Positions 27,804 to 38,548 of a DNA stretch of 64,000 bases are shown one piece after another. A program made the translations under genes and the position numbers. The first letter of the stretch is position 1. Each line of letters begins with the position of its first letter. Under the pieces are notes generated by a model, which worked only from the letters and a program-made list of their open reading frames with translations, searched no databases and was not told the DNA's origin. Origin of the DNA: Streptomyces lydicus. Its GTDB lineage: Bacteria; Actinomycetota; Actinomycetes; Streptomycetales; Streptomycetaceae. The stretch is taken from positions 2,108,001 through 2,172,000 of the forward strand of contig NZ_CP017157.1 of assembly GCF_001729485.1 (NCBI RefSeq). The letters are read 5' to 3'.

Positions 27804-27884
27804 CGCTCGCGCGGTCCCGGGCCGGGAGGGCGGCCCGGGAGGCGGCGGAAGCCGGCGCGCACGGACCAGGGAGAGGGCACGGGC

Positions 27885-28580
27885 ATGCAGTTGCACACCC
27901 ATGAATGGGGCACCGGCGAGCGGATCGCGGTGCTGGTCCACGGCATGATGTCCGACCACCGCACCTGGCACCGGGTGGGTCCGGCGCTCGCCGGGCGGGG
28001 CTACCGCGTGATCGCCGTCGACCTGCGCGGCCACGGTCTCAGCCCGCGCGGCGGGTACGGCGCCGAGGTGTTCGCCGACGACCTCGTCGAGACCCTGCCG
28101 GCCCGTCCCGAGGTGGTCCTCGGGCACTCGCTGGGCGGCCTCGCGCTCTCCCTGGCCGTGGAGCGGCTGCAACCGCGGCGGGCGGTCTACAGCGAACCGG
28201 CGTGGTCGCTCGGCCGGGTCGGCCAGCCGGTCGACCCGGCGGTGTTCGTCACCTTCAAGACCGCGGACCGGGCGATGGTGTCGGGCTTCAACCCGCGCTG
28301 GGACGACACCGACGTCGGCATCGAACTCGCCACCCTCGCGCTGTGGGACACCGGCACCGCCCGGGCGCTGTCCGCCGAGCACCTGCGGGACCGCACGCCG
28401 GAGAAGCCGGTGGTCCCCTCGCTGGTGCAGATCGCGGGGGAGGGGTTCCTCTTCACCGACGACGCGGCCGCCGAACTCGCCGCCCGCGGCTTCGAGGTGC
28501 GTACCGTGCCCGGCGCCGGCCACACCGTCCACCGCGACGACTTCGACGGCTTCATGACCGGGCTGGAGGGGTGGGTGTAG
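27885..28580 (+). CDS. Alpha/beta hydrolase
   Basis: A 231-residue soluble alpha/beta-hydrolase. The oxyanion region is VLVHGMMSDHRTWH, then VIAVDLRGHGLSPRGG. The nucleophile elbow is LGHSLGGLALS (Ser). The acid is probably the second Asp of GEGFLFTDDAAAEL, and the His is in VPGAGHTVHRDD. The fold covers esterases, lactonases and haloperoxidase-like enzymes; the substrate is unknown. An AGGGAGAGGG ribosome-binding site precedes the ATG. Its 3' end overlaps the converging ArsR-type gene by 29 nt. Confidence 0.83.
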   Translation: MQLHTHEWGTGERIAVLVHGMMSDHRTWHRVGPALAGRGYRVIAVDLRGHGLSPRGGYGAEVFADDLVETLPARPEVVLGHSLGGLALSLAVERLQPRRAVYSEPAWSLGRVGQPVDPAVFVTFKTADRAMVSGFNPRWDDTDVGIELATLALWDTGTARALSAEHLRDRTPEKPVVPSLVQIAGEGFLFTDDAAAELAARGFEVRTVPGAGHTVHRDDFDGFMTGLEGWV

Positions 28581-29553
28581 CGCCCGTTCCGCCGGCCTGC
28601 CGCACCAGCAGGCGGCCCAGCGCGGTGCGCCGGTGGAGCACCGCCCGCCCGGCGCGGGTGGTGCTGATCAGGCCCGCGCCGCGCAGCGCGGCGGTGTGCG
28701 CGGAGGCGGTGGCGTTGCCGACGCCGAGCCGCCGGGCGAGGCCGCTGGTGGTGTGCTCCTCGGCGAGCAGCAGCAGGATCTCGCAGCGGGTCCGGCCGAG
28801 TACGGCGGCCAGCGCCTCGTCCGGGCCGGCCGCCCCGTCCGGTGCGAGCGGCAGGCCCGAGCCGGCCGGGTAGGTCAGGAAGAGGGGGCCGTCGGGCGGC
28901 TCGGCGACGAGGGGGTGCCCGCCCCAGTGGAAGGTCGGGCGCAGCACCAGGCCGCGGCCGGCCGGTCTGACGTCGGTGTGCCCGGGCGCCGCGAACTCCC
29001 AGACGCCGGCCCGCAGTCGGCTGCCGGGGACGAGCGCGGTGAGCGCGGCGCCGGTGCCGTGCTCGGCGACCGTCAGCGCATGGCGGGTGAACTCCTCCCG
29101 GTGCAGGTCCTGGACGAGGGGCCAGACGGGGCCGAGCGCGGTGTCGAACGCCGCCCGCTGGGCGCGGCGCAGCAGCCGCCAGGACGCGGCGTCGCCGCGG
29201 TGCAGGCCGTGGACCCAGGGCGGGACCGGGCCCGGGTGGCCGGCGTACACCCGCTCCAACTCGGCGCGCACCAGGGCGGGCCGGGTGGCCCGTACCGACT
29301 CCAGCCCGTCCGTCAGGCTGTCGCTGAAGACGTCGAGGAACGCGGGGGCCGCCGCCGCGGGGACCAGGTCCGCGAGGGGTTCGGCCGCGGCCGGCAGGGA
29401 CCGCAGCAGCCGCCGTCGCCAGCGGTCGAAGAGCAGCCGGCCGTCGGGGCGGGTCATCCTCAGCAGGGCCGTGTTCAGTTCCTGCAGCGGGGCCGGCCGG
29501 GGCGCGAGGCGGATCCGGGCGAGGTCGGCGGCCGTGAGGTGGATCCGGATCAC
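28552..29553 (-). CDS. ArsR-like winged-helix regulator with a long N-terminal domain (DUF5937-like)
   Basis: A 333-residue protein. An N-terminal domain of about 250 residues begins IRIHLTAADLARIRLAPRPAPLQELNTALL, as in the DUF5937 regulators I recall. A C-terminal ArsR winged helix follows: GRTRCEILLLLAEEHTTSGLARRLGVGNATASAHTAALRGAGLISTTRAGRAVLHRR. GTG 29553 follows a GGAGGAG ribosome-binding site. It is divergent from the secreted esterase gene 85 nt away, its likely target. The ligand is unknown. Confidence 0.75.
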   Translation of the reverse strand: MIRIHLTAADLARIRLAPRPAPLQELNTALLRMTRPDGRLLFDRWRRRLLRSLPAAAEPLADLVPAAAAPAFLDVFSDSLTDGLESVRATRPALVRAELERVYAGHPGPVPPWVHGLHRGDAASWRLLRRAQRAAFDTALGPVWPLVQDLHREEFTRHALTVAEHGTGAALTALVPGSRLRAGVWEFAAPGHTDVRPAGRGLVLRPTFHWGGHPLVAEPPDGPLFLTYPAGSGLPLAPDGAAGPDEALAAVLGRTRCEILLLLAEEHTTSGLARRLGVGNATASAHTAALRGAGLISTTRAGRAVLHRRTALGRLLVRQAGGTGATPTPPARS

Positions 29554-29638
29554 TACGCTCCTCCGTGGCGCCGCGCCAGCCTTTCGGGCAGGGCCACAAC
29601 CTTCGCCCGCGACAGCCGCCGGACGCCAGCATGCGGGC

Positions 29639-30925
29639 ATGTCCTCCTCATTCACGCACACCGCGGCCGGGCCGGACCGGCGGACCGTCGCCGCGTCGGC
29701 CCTGCTGGCCGGTGGTCTGCTGCTCACCGGCGGCACCGGTGCCGCCCGCGCCCGGGGCCGCGCGCAGGGCCCGGCCCGGCCCGCGGCCGGCCGCACCCTG
29801 CGGCTGCCCGCACCGACCGGCCCGCACCGCCTCGGGGTGACCACCCTCTACCTCGTCGACCGCTCCCGGCGCGACCCGTGGGACGCCGGCATCCCCGTAC
29901 GGGAACTCATGGTGACCGTCTTCTATCCGGCCCGCGGTGTCCGCGGGCTGCCGGTCGCCCCGCAGATGACCGAGGGCGCGGCGGCCGCGTTCGCCGACAT
30001 CGACGTCCGGGTGCACCACCTCCCGGCGTCCGGGGTGGACTGGGCGGCGACGCCTACCCACGCCCACCCCGGCGCGCCCGCGCAGCCCGTCCGGCGGCCG
30101 GTGCTGCTGTACAGCCCCGGGGGCGGCGACCCGCGCACCCTCGGCACCGGCCTCGCCGAGGAACTCGCCAGCCACGGCCATGTGGTGGTGACCGTCGACC
30201 ACCCCGGCGACGCCGGTGAGGTCGAGTTCCCCGGCACCACGCCGTACCGCACGGACCCGGTGCGCACCACCGTCCTCAGGGACGACCCCCGGCAGCATCC
30301 CGCGCTCTTCCGCACCCTGATCGACACCCGGATCGCCGACCTCCGCTTCGTCCGGGACCAGTTGGCGGTGCTCGCGGCCGGGGGCAGCCCCGACGCGGCC
30401 GGCCGTGCCCTGCCGGAGCACCTCGGCCGGGCGCTGGACCTGCGGCGGGTGGGCCTCTACGGCCACTCGGCCGGCGGCACCGCGGTCGCCGAGGCACTGT
30501 ACGAGGACCGGCGGTTCGCCGCCGCCGCCAATCTGGAGGGCTATCTCGACCACCCGGCGGAGCGGCCCGGTTCCGGCCGGGCGGGGGAGCTGTACCCCGT
30601 CGCCCGGTACGGCACGGACCGGCCGCTGCTCCTGCTGGGTTCCGAGCGGTTCATCGGCGCGCGGGGGCGCGAGGAGCTGGCGCGTTCCTGGTCGGCGATG
30701 CTCGCCCGTCCCGGGGGACGCACCCGTAGGCGGCAGATCGACGGTGCCGCGCACTGGGTGTTCACCGACTACGCCGCCCTGGCGCCCGCGCTGCAGGCCG
30801 CCGGCCTGATGACGGCCGCCGACCGGGACGCGCTGACCGGGCCGGTCGGCCCGGCGCGCGCGGTACCCGAGGTGCGGCACCACCTGCGGGCGTTCTTCAC
30901 CCGGCAGCTGCCGCCGCGGTGCTGA
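29639..30925 (+). CDS. Secreted alpha/beta hydrolase, PAF-acetylhydrolase/lipase-like
   Basis: A 428-residue protein with an N-terminal export signal (DRRTVAASALLAGGLLLTGGTGAARA, twin-Arg like) and a platelet-activating-factor acetylhydrolase/chlorophyllase-type alpha/beta hydrolase domain. Motifs are LMVTVFYPARG, PVLLYSPGGGD, ELASHGHVVVTVDHPGD, the nucleophile elbow LYGHSAGGTAVAEAL (Ser) and IDGAAHWVFTDY (His). It is probably an extracellular esterase. ATG 29639 was chosen because the signal peptide begins there; no clear ribosome-binding site was seen, so the start is uncertain. Confidence 0.8.
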   Translation: MSSSFTHTAAGPDRRTVAASALLAGGLLLTGGTGAARARGRAQGPARPAAGRTLRLPAPTGPHRLGVTTLYLVDRSRRDPWDAGIPVRELMVTVFYPARGVRGLPVAPQMTEGAAAAFADIDVRVHHLPASGVDWAATPTHAHPGAPAQPVRRPVLLYSPGGGDPRTLGTGLAEELASHGHVVVTVDHPGDAGEVEFPGTTPYRTDPVRTTVLRDDPRQHPALFRTLIDTRIADLRFVRDQLAVLAAGGSPDAAGRALPEHLGRALDLRRVGLYGHSAGGTAVAEALYEDRRFAAAANLEGYLDHPAERPGSGRAGELYPVARYGTDRPLLLLGSERFIGARGREELARSWSAMLARPGGRTRRRQIDGAAHWVFTDYAALAPALQAAGLMTAADRDALTGPVGPARAVPEVRHHLRAFFTRQLPPRC

Positions 30926-30932
30926 CGCTATG

Positions 30933-32902
<1,970 letters not shown>

Positions 32903-32919
32903 CCGCACCACCCACGCGA

Positions 32920-32954
32920 GCGCGGGGCCCGGGGCACCACCCCGGGCCCCGCGC
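32920..32954 (+). terminator. Terminator of the trypsin gene
   Basis: A perfect 15-bp GC stem, GCGCGGGGCCCGGGG with CCCCGGGCCCCGCGC, around a 5-nt loop, 18 nt after the stop. There is no T-tract, as is common in Streptomyces. Confidence 0.8.
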
Positions 32955-33165
32955 CCCGTCCGCCCGCCGCCGTTCCCCGCCCGTCGCGCCCGGAGCCCGG
33001 TGCCCCGTTCCCGCCCGGGCGCCCCCGGGCCGTTGGTCCCGGACCTCGGTCCCTCGCGCCCCGGACATCGGTCCGCCCCCGCGGGGGACCAAGCTCCCCC
33101 GCGCGCCCGGGCCCTGTGCCGCCCACGATGACCGAACGGCCCCGCCCCCGCGGCCGGCCGCCGCG

Positions 33166-33171
33166 TAGCGT
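33166..33171 (+). promoter_or_regulatory. -10 box of a leaderless small gene
   Basis: TAGCGT ends 7 nt before ATG 33179. The 276-nt stretch upstream of the start holds the trypsin terminator and otherwise only Pro/Gly-codon-like GC repeats. Confidence 0.5.
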
Positions 33172-33178
33172 GAACGGC

Positions 33179-33358
33179 ATGCCCACCGAGCCCCGCACCC
33201 GGCCCCGGGAGCGCGACCGCGACCGCCGCACGACGGCCGTCGCCGCGCTGCTCCTCGCCGCCTCCGCCGCGGCCCTCACCTACGTCCTCCTCGGCGGCCA
33301 CCACGACCCCGTCGAAAAGGCCGCCGAGCCCGCGCCGACCCTGCTGCCGGCCTCCTGA
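33179..33358 (+). CDS. Small single-span membrane protein
   Basis: A 59-residue protein: an Arg-rich cytoplasmic start (RTRPRERDRDRR), one membrane helix (TTAVAALLLAASAAALTYVLLG) and a short acidic/Pro outer tail. No family recognised. The leaderless start with TAGCGT 7 nt upstream supports it being real. It precedes the GH101 gene by 119 nt but is separated from it by the two-part regulatory element. Confidence 0.55.
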   Translation: MPTEPRTRPRERDRDRRTTAVAALLLAASAAALTYVLLGGHHDPVEKAAEPAPTLLPAS

Positions 33359-33376
33359 CGGCCCGGCCGGCCACAT

Positions 33377-33411
33377 CTGTCCAACACCTCCACCCCCTTT
33401 GTCCATAGGCC
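33377..33411 (+). promoter_or_regulatory. Two-part regulator site upstream of the GH101 gene
   Basis: CTGTCCAACA (33377-33386) and TTTGTCCATAGGCC (33398-33411), with their GTCCA cores 22 bp apart. The same pair, in the same order and orientation relative to the gene, lies upstream of the GH35 gene (38477-38509). This is the spacing expected for an AraC-type activator on direct repeats. Confidence 0.55.
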
Positions 33412-33477
33412 GGTGCCCCGCCCCGGCAGCACGCTGTCCGCCGACAGCAGTGCAGGCCGAAGGGGAGGACAGCGCGC

Positions 33478-36400
33478 GTGAACGAACAGACAGGTGCCCC
33501 GCGCGGGCCCAGCCGCAGAAAGGTCGTCGCCGCCACCGCGCTCGCCCCGGTCGCCGGCGCCCTCCCGCTCGGCGCGCGCCCCGCCGAGGCCGCCTCCCGC
33601 ACCGGCGAGGCGGTGCTGCGCTCCGACGCACTGGAGGTCCGCGTCGACACCGCCTTCCCGCGCATCGTCTCCTACACCGACCGCGGCACCGGCGCCGTCC
33701 TGTACGGCCAGGACACCCCGGTCACCCGGGTCCTGATCGACGACGTCCCGCACACCCCCGACGTCAGCCACCGCGTCCGCGCCGACCGGGCCGGCTACCT
33801 CCTCCGCTTCGACGGCGGCACCACCATCGAGGTGGAGATCGCCGTCCGCGGGTGGACCACCACCTGGCGGGTCACCGCCCTCACCGACACCCCGGCGCTG
33901 CGCGTCGGCACCCTGGAGATCCCCGGCCTCGCCCTGCTCGGCGTCCGCAGCGGCCCGCCCGGCGCGGCCCTGCTCGCCGCCCGGATCGAACTGGACAAGG
34001 CGAAGAGCGGCGACACCCTCGTCCAGGTCACCGACGCCACCCCCGCCGAGCCCGCGCCCACCGGCTGCGCCTACGCCGTCGTCGCCACCGGCGAACTCGC
34101 CGCGGGCATCGAGACCAACACCGTCTACGACAAGCCGTCCACCGCCACCACCTGGGAGAACGGCCGGCTGTGGCGGCAGACCGTGCGGGGCGACGGCTTC
34201 GTCAAGGCGCAGCTGGTCCCGGGCCAGTGGACGCACCGGGCGGCCGGGCAGCCGGTGGAGGCCACCGAGCCGCTGCCGTACGCCACCGTCATCGTCACCC
34301 GCGACCGCAACGGCGACGGCACCGCCGACTGGCAGGACGGCGCCATCGCGCTGCGCGACATCATGGTGATGCCGCTGGGCGCGGACACCCAGCACCTGCG
34401 GGTCGTCCCGCACATCCCGTTCAACTTCGCCAGCCAGGCCACCAACCCGTTCCTGGCCACCCTCGACAACGTCAAGCGGATCGCGCTGGCCACCGACGGG
34501 CTGCGGCAGTTCACCCTCCTCAAGGGCTACCAGTCCGAAGGGCACGACTCCGCCCATCCCGACTACGGCGGCAACTACAACGAGCGGGCCGGCGGCCTCG
34601 CCGACCTCAACACCCTGCTGCGCGCCGGGAAGAAGTGGCACAGCGACTTCGCGGTGCACGTCAACGCCACCGAGTCCTATCCCGTCGCGCACGCCTTCTC
34701 CGAGACGCTCGTCGACAAGACCGACAAGCAGTGGGACTGGCTCGACCAGTCGTACCGCATCGACGCCCGCCGCGACCTGGTCTCCGGCGACATCGCCGCC
34801 CGCTTCGCCCGGCTGCGCAAGGAGACCGACCCGGCCCTGACCACCCTCTACCTCGACGTCTTCCGCGAGTCGGGCTGGAACTCCGACCGCCTCCAGCGCC
34901 ATCTGCGCGACCAGGGCTGGCAGGTCACCAGCGAATGGGGCCACGGACTGGAGCGCTCCTCGCTGTGGTCGCACTGGGCGAACGAGACCGACTACGGCCC
35001 GGACACCTCCCGCGGCATCAACTCCCGACTGATCCGCTTCCTGCGCAACCACCACAAGGACGTCTTCGCGAACAAGTGGCCCACGCTGCTGGGCAGCGGC
35101 CGGATGGGCAACTTCGAGGGCTGGGTCGGCAAAACCGACTGGAACGCGTTCCACGCGATCATCTGGACCGACGCGCTGCCCGCCAAGTACCTCCAGGCGT
35201 ACCCGATCAGGACCTGGGGCGCGCACGAGATCACCTTCGAGGGGCCCACCCGCACCTCGGTCAGCGACGCCGGGGGCACCCGCAAGATCACCACCGACGG
35301 CCGCCTCGTCTACGACGACGGCACGTATCTGCTCCCCTGGGAGCCCCGCCGGGCCACCGACCCCGGCAAGCTCTACCACTACAACCCCCGGGGCGGGACG
35401 ACCCGTTGGGAACTGCCCCGGGGCTGGTCGGCGGCGCGCGCGGTGTACGCCTACCGGCTCACCGACCAGGGCCGCACCCAGGAGGAACGCCTCCCGGTCA
35501 GCGACGGCCGGGTCACCCTCACCGCCGCACCCGGCGTGGCGTACGTCGTCCACCGGGACCGGGCCCCCGCCCAGGGCGACCCCGGCTGGGGCGAGGGCAC
35601 CCCGCTGCGTGACCCCGGCTTCCACTCCGGGACCCTCGACGCCTGGCGGACCACCGGCCCCGCCGCCGTCGAACGCTCCGAACTCGGCGACCACGAGCTG
35701 GTCATCGGCGCGGGCGGGGCGGCCACCGTCGCCCAGCGCCTCGGCCGGCTCGCCCCAGGCCACTACGCCGCCTCGGTGCAGATCGAGGTCGGCCGGACGG
35801 CCGGCGAGCGGCGGCGGGCGGGCCTCACGGTCCGTACCGCCGACGGCGTCACCGCCGCCAACTGGACCGACACCTCCACCGCCGGCAACTACGTCGCCGC
35901 CGACCGCAAGTCCGGCACCCGCTTCCAGCGGCTGTTCACCCGCTTCACCGTCCCCGAGGGCGGCGGCCCGGTCACCCTCACCCTGACCGCCGCCGCGGGA
36001 GCGGCCCGGGTCCGGTTCGACAACGTCCGGGTCGTGCCCACCGGACCCACCGGGAAGCCCGGCACCCTGGCGTACGAGGACTTCGAGCACGTCCCGCAGG
36101 GCTGGGGCGTCTTCGTCAAGGGCGACGCGGGCGGCAGCACCGACCCGCGCACCCACCTCGCCCAGCGGCACGCCCCGTTCACCCAGCGCGGCTGGAACGG
36201 CAAGGCCGTCGACGACGTCATCGACGGCGGCCAGTCGCTCAAGTCACGCGGCGAGAACACCGGGCTGGTGCACCGCACCGTCCCGCACACCGTCCGTTTC
36301 ACGCCCGGCCGCCGCTACCGGGTCACCGTCCGCTACCAGAACGAGACGGCCGGCCAGTACGCCTGGGTGACCGCCGTCGACGAGCCCGCACCCCGCGAGC

Positions 36401-36564
36401 TGAGCCGCACCCCGCTGCCCGTCGCGACCCAGCCGGCCACCCACACCTACGAGTTCACCGCACCCGAGCGGGGCGAGGCGTGGGTGGGGCTGCGCAAGGT
36501 GGGGGAGGACGGGACGGCGGAATGCGTCCTGGACGGCTTCGAGGTGCGCGAGGTGCGGGACTAG
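33478..36564 (+). CDS. GH101 endo-alpha-N-acetylgalactosaminidase, Tat-exported
   Basis: A 1028-residue secreted glycosidase of family GH101, which releases the core-1 disaccharide Gal-beta-1,3-GalNAc from Ser/Thr of mucin-type glycoproteins. A Tat signal (SRRKVVAATALAPVAGALPLG) comes first. A beta-sandwich N-terminal domain (about 45-300) is followed by the catalytic barrel (about 330-560) with LKGYQSEGHDSAHPDYGGNY, KKWHSDFAVHVNATESYP and TLYLDVFRESGW. The Asp of YLDVF is the probable nucleophile and the Glu of VTSEWGHGLE the probable acid/base. Jelly-roll carbohydrate-binding-like modules occupy the last 350 residues. GTG 33478 follows GGGGAGG. It shares its CTAG stop with the converging GH35 gene. 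Confidence 0.88.
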   Translation: MNEQTGAPRGPSRRKVVAATALAPVAGALPLGARPAEAASRTGEAVLRSDALEVRVDTAFPRIVSYTDRGTGAVLYGQDTPVTRVLIDDVPHTPDVSHRVRADRAGYLLRFDGGTTIEVEIAVRGWTTTWRVTALTDTPALRVGTLEIPGLALLGVRSGPPGAALLAARIELDKAKSGDTLVQVTDATPAEPAPTGCAYAVVATGELAAGIETNTVYDKPSTATTWENGRLWRQTVRGDGFVKAQLVPGQWTHRAAGQPVEATEPLPYATVIVTRDRNGDGTADWQDGAIALRDIMVMPLGADTQHLRVVPHIPFNFASQATNPFLATLDNVKRIALATDGLRQFTLLKGYQSEGHDSAHPDYGGNYNERAGGLADLNTLLRAGKKWHSDFAVHVNATESYPVAHAFSETLVDKTDKQWDWLDQSYRIDARRDLVSGDIAARFARLRKETDPALTTLYLDVFRESGWNSDRLQRHLRDQGWQVTSEWGHGLERSSLWSHWANETDYGPDTSRGINSRLIRFLRNHHKDVFANKWPTLLGSGRMGNFEGWVGKTDWNAFHAIIWTDALPAKYLQAYPIRTWGAHEITFEGPTRTSVSDAGGTRKITTDGRLVYDDGTYLLPWEPRRATDPGKLYHYNPRGGTTRWELPRGWSAARAVYAYRLTDQGRTQEERLPVSDGRVTLTAAPGVAYVVHRDRAPAQGDPGWGEGTPLRDPGFHSGTLDAWRTTGPAAVERSELGDHELVIGAGGAATVAQRLGRLAPGHYAASVQIEVGRTAGERRRAGLTVRTADGVTAANWTDTSTAGNYVAADRKSGTRFQRLFTRFTVPEGGGPVTLTLTAAAGAARVRFDNVRVVPTGPTGKPGTLAYEDFEHVPQGWGVFVKGDAGGSTDPRTHLAQRHAPFTQRGWNGKAVDDVIDGGQSLKSRGENTGLVHRTVPHTVRFTPGRRYRVTVRYQNETAGQYAWVTAVDEPAPRELSRTPLPVATQPATHTYEFTAPERGEAWVGLRKVGEDGTAECVLDGFEVREVRD

Positions 36565-38393
36565 TACGGCGCTTCCCCGCGCGGCTGCGCGCAGGGATAC
36601 AGACCGGGCGCCCCCGCCCTCGTTCCTTCCCCCACCGGGGCCGGGGCGCCCTCCCACTCCCACAGCAGCAGCTCGTTGTCGCCCTCCCGCAGCACCGGCC
36701 CCGGCACGTACAGGGTGTGCTGCGGTCCGACGGACCGGTAGCGGCCCAGGCAGAACCCGTTGAGCCACGCGAAGCCGTGCGTCCAGCCCGGCAGCGCGAG
36801 GTCCGCGTCGCCCGGCCGCCCGGTCACCGTCAGCGTCCCCCGGTACAGGCCCGCGGCCCCGCCGGCCCCCGCCACCGGGCGGAACGGGACCGCCGCCGTC
36901 GCGCCGGCCTCCTCCAGCGCGTCCAGCCGCAGGCCCCGCGACCGCACCCCGTGCAGATACTGCCGCTCGTGCAGCAGCCCGCCCGTGATGCCCTTGGACT
37001 CGCCCAGCCGCGGCCCGTAGTTGACCCGCCCCAGCGACCCCACCCACAACTCCACCGACGCCGGCCCCGCCACCGCGCCGAGGTCCGCGTCGGCACCGTC
37101 CACCACGCCCCGCCGCTCCCCGTCGACGAACACCACCGCCCGGTCCCGCAACCCCCGCACCCGCAGCGGATACCGGCCCCGCGGCCCCGGCACCGCCACC
37201 CGGTAGCGCACCAGCCCGCGGTCCACGCCCAGCTCCTCGAACGTCGCCGGCCCACCGCCCTCGGTCTCCGGGCCGCCCAGCGCGTCCATCACCGCCCCGG
37301 CCGGGGCCCACTCCGCGAGCACCGCCCGCACCGGAGCGGCGAGCACCGGCAGCGGCGCGGGCGGCTCGGGCAGCGGCCCGTCCGCGTAACCGGCGAGCAC
37401 CTCCCGGAACCGCCGGAACTTCTCCGTCGGCCGGCCCCGTTCGTCGACCGGCGCCCCGTAGTCGTAGGAGGTGACCGTCGCCCGCAGCTCCCCGTCGTGC
37501 AGCTCACCGGCCCGGTTCGCGCCCGCCCAGCCGCCGAAGTTCGAACCGCCGTGCGCCATGTAGACGTTGACCGACGCCCCGCACTCCAGGATCTCCCGCA
37601 GCGCCGCCGCCGCGTCCCCGGCCGTCCGCGGCTCCGGTGCCGCGCCCCAGTGCGTGAACCACCCGCACCAGAACTCCGCGCACATCAGCGGCCCGCGCGG
37701 CTGGTGGCGGCGCAGCGCCGCGAACGCCTCCCGGGCCCCCGCACCGAAGTTGACGGTGGCCGGCACCCCGGGCACCGAGCCGCCGGTGAGCATGTGGTCC
37801 TCGGGACCGTCCGAGGTGAACAGCGGCACCCGCACGCCCAGCGCCCGCAGCCGCGCCACGAGGTGCGCCAGGTAGCGGGCGTCGCTGCCGTACGAGCCGT
37901 ACTCGTTCTCCACCTGCACCATGAGCACCGGTCCGGCGCCGGGACCGCGCGGCGCGGACGCCGCGGTGCACTGCCGCGCCACCACCTGCGGCAGCAGCCG
38001 CCCGAACCACGCGTCCACCGCCGCCAGATACGCCGCGTCCCGGGTGCGCACGCGCCGGCCCAGCGGCCCGGTCAGCCACGCCGGCAGCCCGCCGTTCTCC
38101 CACTCCGCGCAGATGTACGGCCCCGGCCGGACGATCGCCCACAGCCCCGCCGCGCCCGCCGCGTCCAGGAACCGGCCCAGCGCCTCGGGGTCCCGGAACG
38201 CACCGGGCCGCGGCTCGTGGAGGTTCCACGGCACGTACGTCTCCACACAGTTCAGGCCCATCGCCCGCAGCATCGCGAGCCGGTGGCCCCACTGCGCCTC
38301 GTGCACCCGGAAGTAGTGCATCGCCCCGGACAGCAGCCGCACCGGCCGCCCGTCCAGCGTGAAGTCCCGCTCGCCCACCGCAAATCCCGCCAC
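36561..38393 (-). CDS. GH35 beta-galactosidase
   Basis: A 610-residue family GH35 enzyme that removes terminal beta-galactose. The active-site blocks are DGRPVRLLSGAMHYFRVHEAQW, MGLNCVETYVPWNLHEPRPG, VRPGPYICAEWENGGLPAWL, the acid/base Glu in MVQVENEYGSYG, the nucleophile Glu in PLMCAEFWCGWFTHWG, and MAHGGSNFGGWAGANR. C-terminal jelly rolls follow (DRGLVRYRVAVPG, GRVNYGPRLGESKGI, FAWLNGFCLGRYRSVGPQHTLYVPGP). No signal peptide, so it is cytoplasmic. It would split Gal-beta-1,3-GalNAc released by the GH101 enzyme; strict linkage specificity is not proven. GTG 38393 is preceded by AGGGG. GTG 38453 is an alternative start. Confidence 0.9.
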   Translation of the reverse strand: MAGFAVGERDFTLDGRPVRLLSGAMHYFRVHEAQWGHRLAMLRAMGLNCVETYVPWNLHEPRPGAFRDPEALGRFLDAAGAAGLWAIVRPGPYICAEWENGGLPAWLTGPLGRRVRTRDAAYLAAVDAWFGRLLPQVVARQCTAASAPRGPGAGPVLMVQVENEYGSYGSDARYLAHLVARLRALGVRVPLFTSDGPEDHMLTGGSVPGVPATVNFGAGAREAFAALRRHQPRGPLMCAEFWCGWFTHWGAAPEPRTAGDAAAALREILECGASVNVYMAHGGSNFGGWAGANRAGELHDGELRATVTSYDYGAPVDERGRPTEKFRRFREVLAGYADGPLPEPPAPLPVLAAPVRAVLAEWAPAGAVMDALGGPETEGGGPATFEELGVDRGLVRYRVAVPGPRGRYPLRVRGLRDRAVVFVDGERRGVVDGADADLGAVAGPASVELWVGSLGRVNYGPRLGESKGITGGLLHERQYLHGVRSRGLRLDALEEAGATAAVPFRPVAGAGGAAGLYRGTLTVTGRPGDADLALPGWTHGFAWLNGFCLGRYRSVGPQHTLYVPGPVLREGDNELLLWEWEGAPAPVGEGTRAGAPGLYPCAQPRGEAPY

Positions 38394-38476
38394 GCCACCG
38401 CCCCTGAGTCCGCGTCCCGCGGTCACCGGCCGGCGCCCGCGGTCACCGGTCACCCTCGCCCTCTGGCGGTGTGACG

Positions 38477-38509
38477 GTCCATGGACAAAGATCGGCGTTG
38501 TTTGGACGG
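38477..38509 (-). promoter_or_regulatory. Two-part regulator site between the GH35 and AraC genes
   Basis: Read on the minus strand: CCGTCCAAACA, then TTTGTCCATGGACC, with GTCCA cores 21 bp apart. It lies 84 nt before the GH35 start and 39 nt before the AraC start. GTCCATGGAC (38477-38486) is also a 10-bp palindrome. It matches the element before the GH101 gene. Confidence 0.6.
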
Positions 38510-38548
38510 AGCGGAACGGAAGAGGTACCGAGGACGGGAGGTCCGGGC

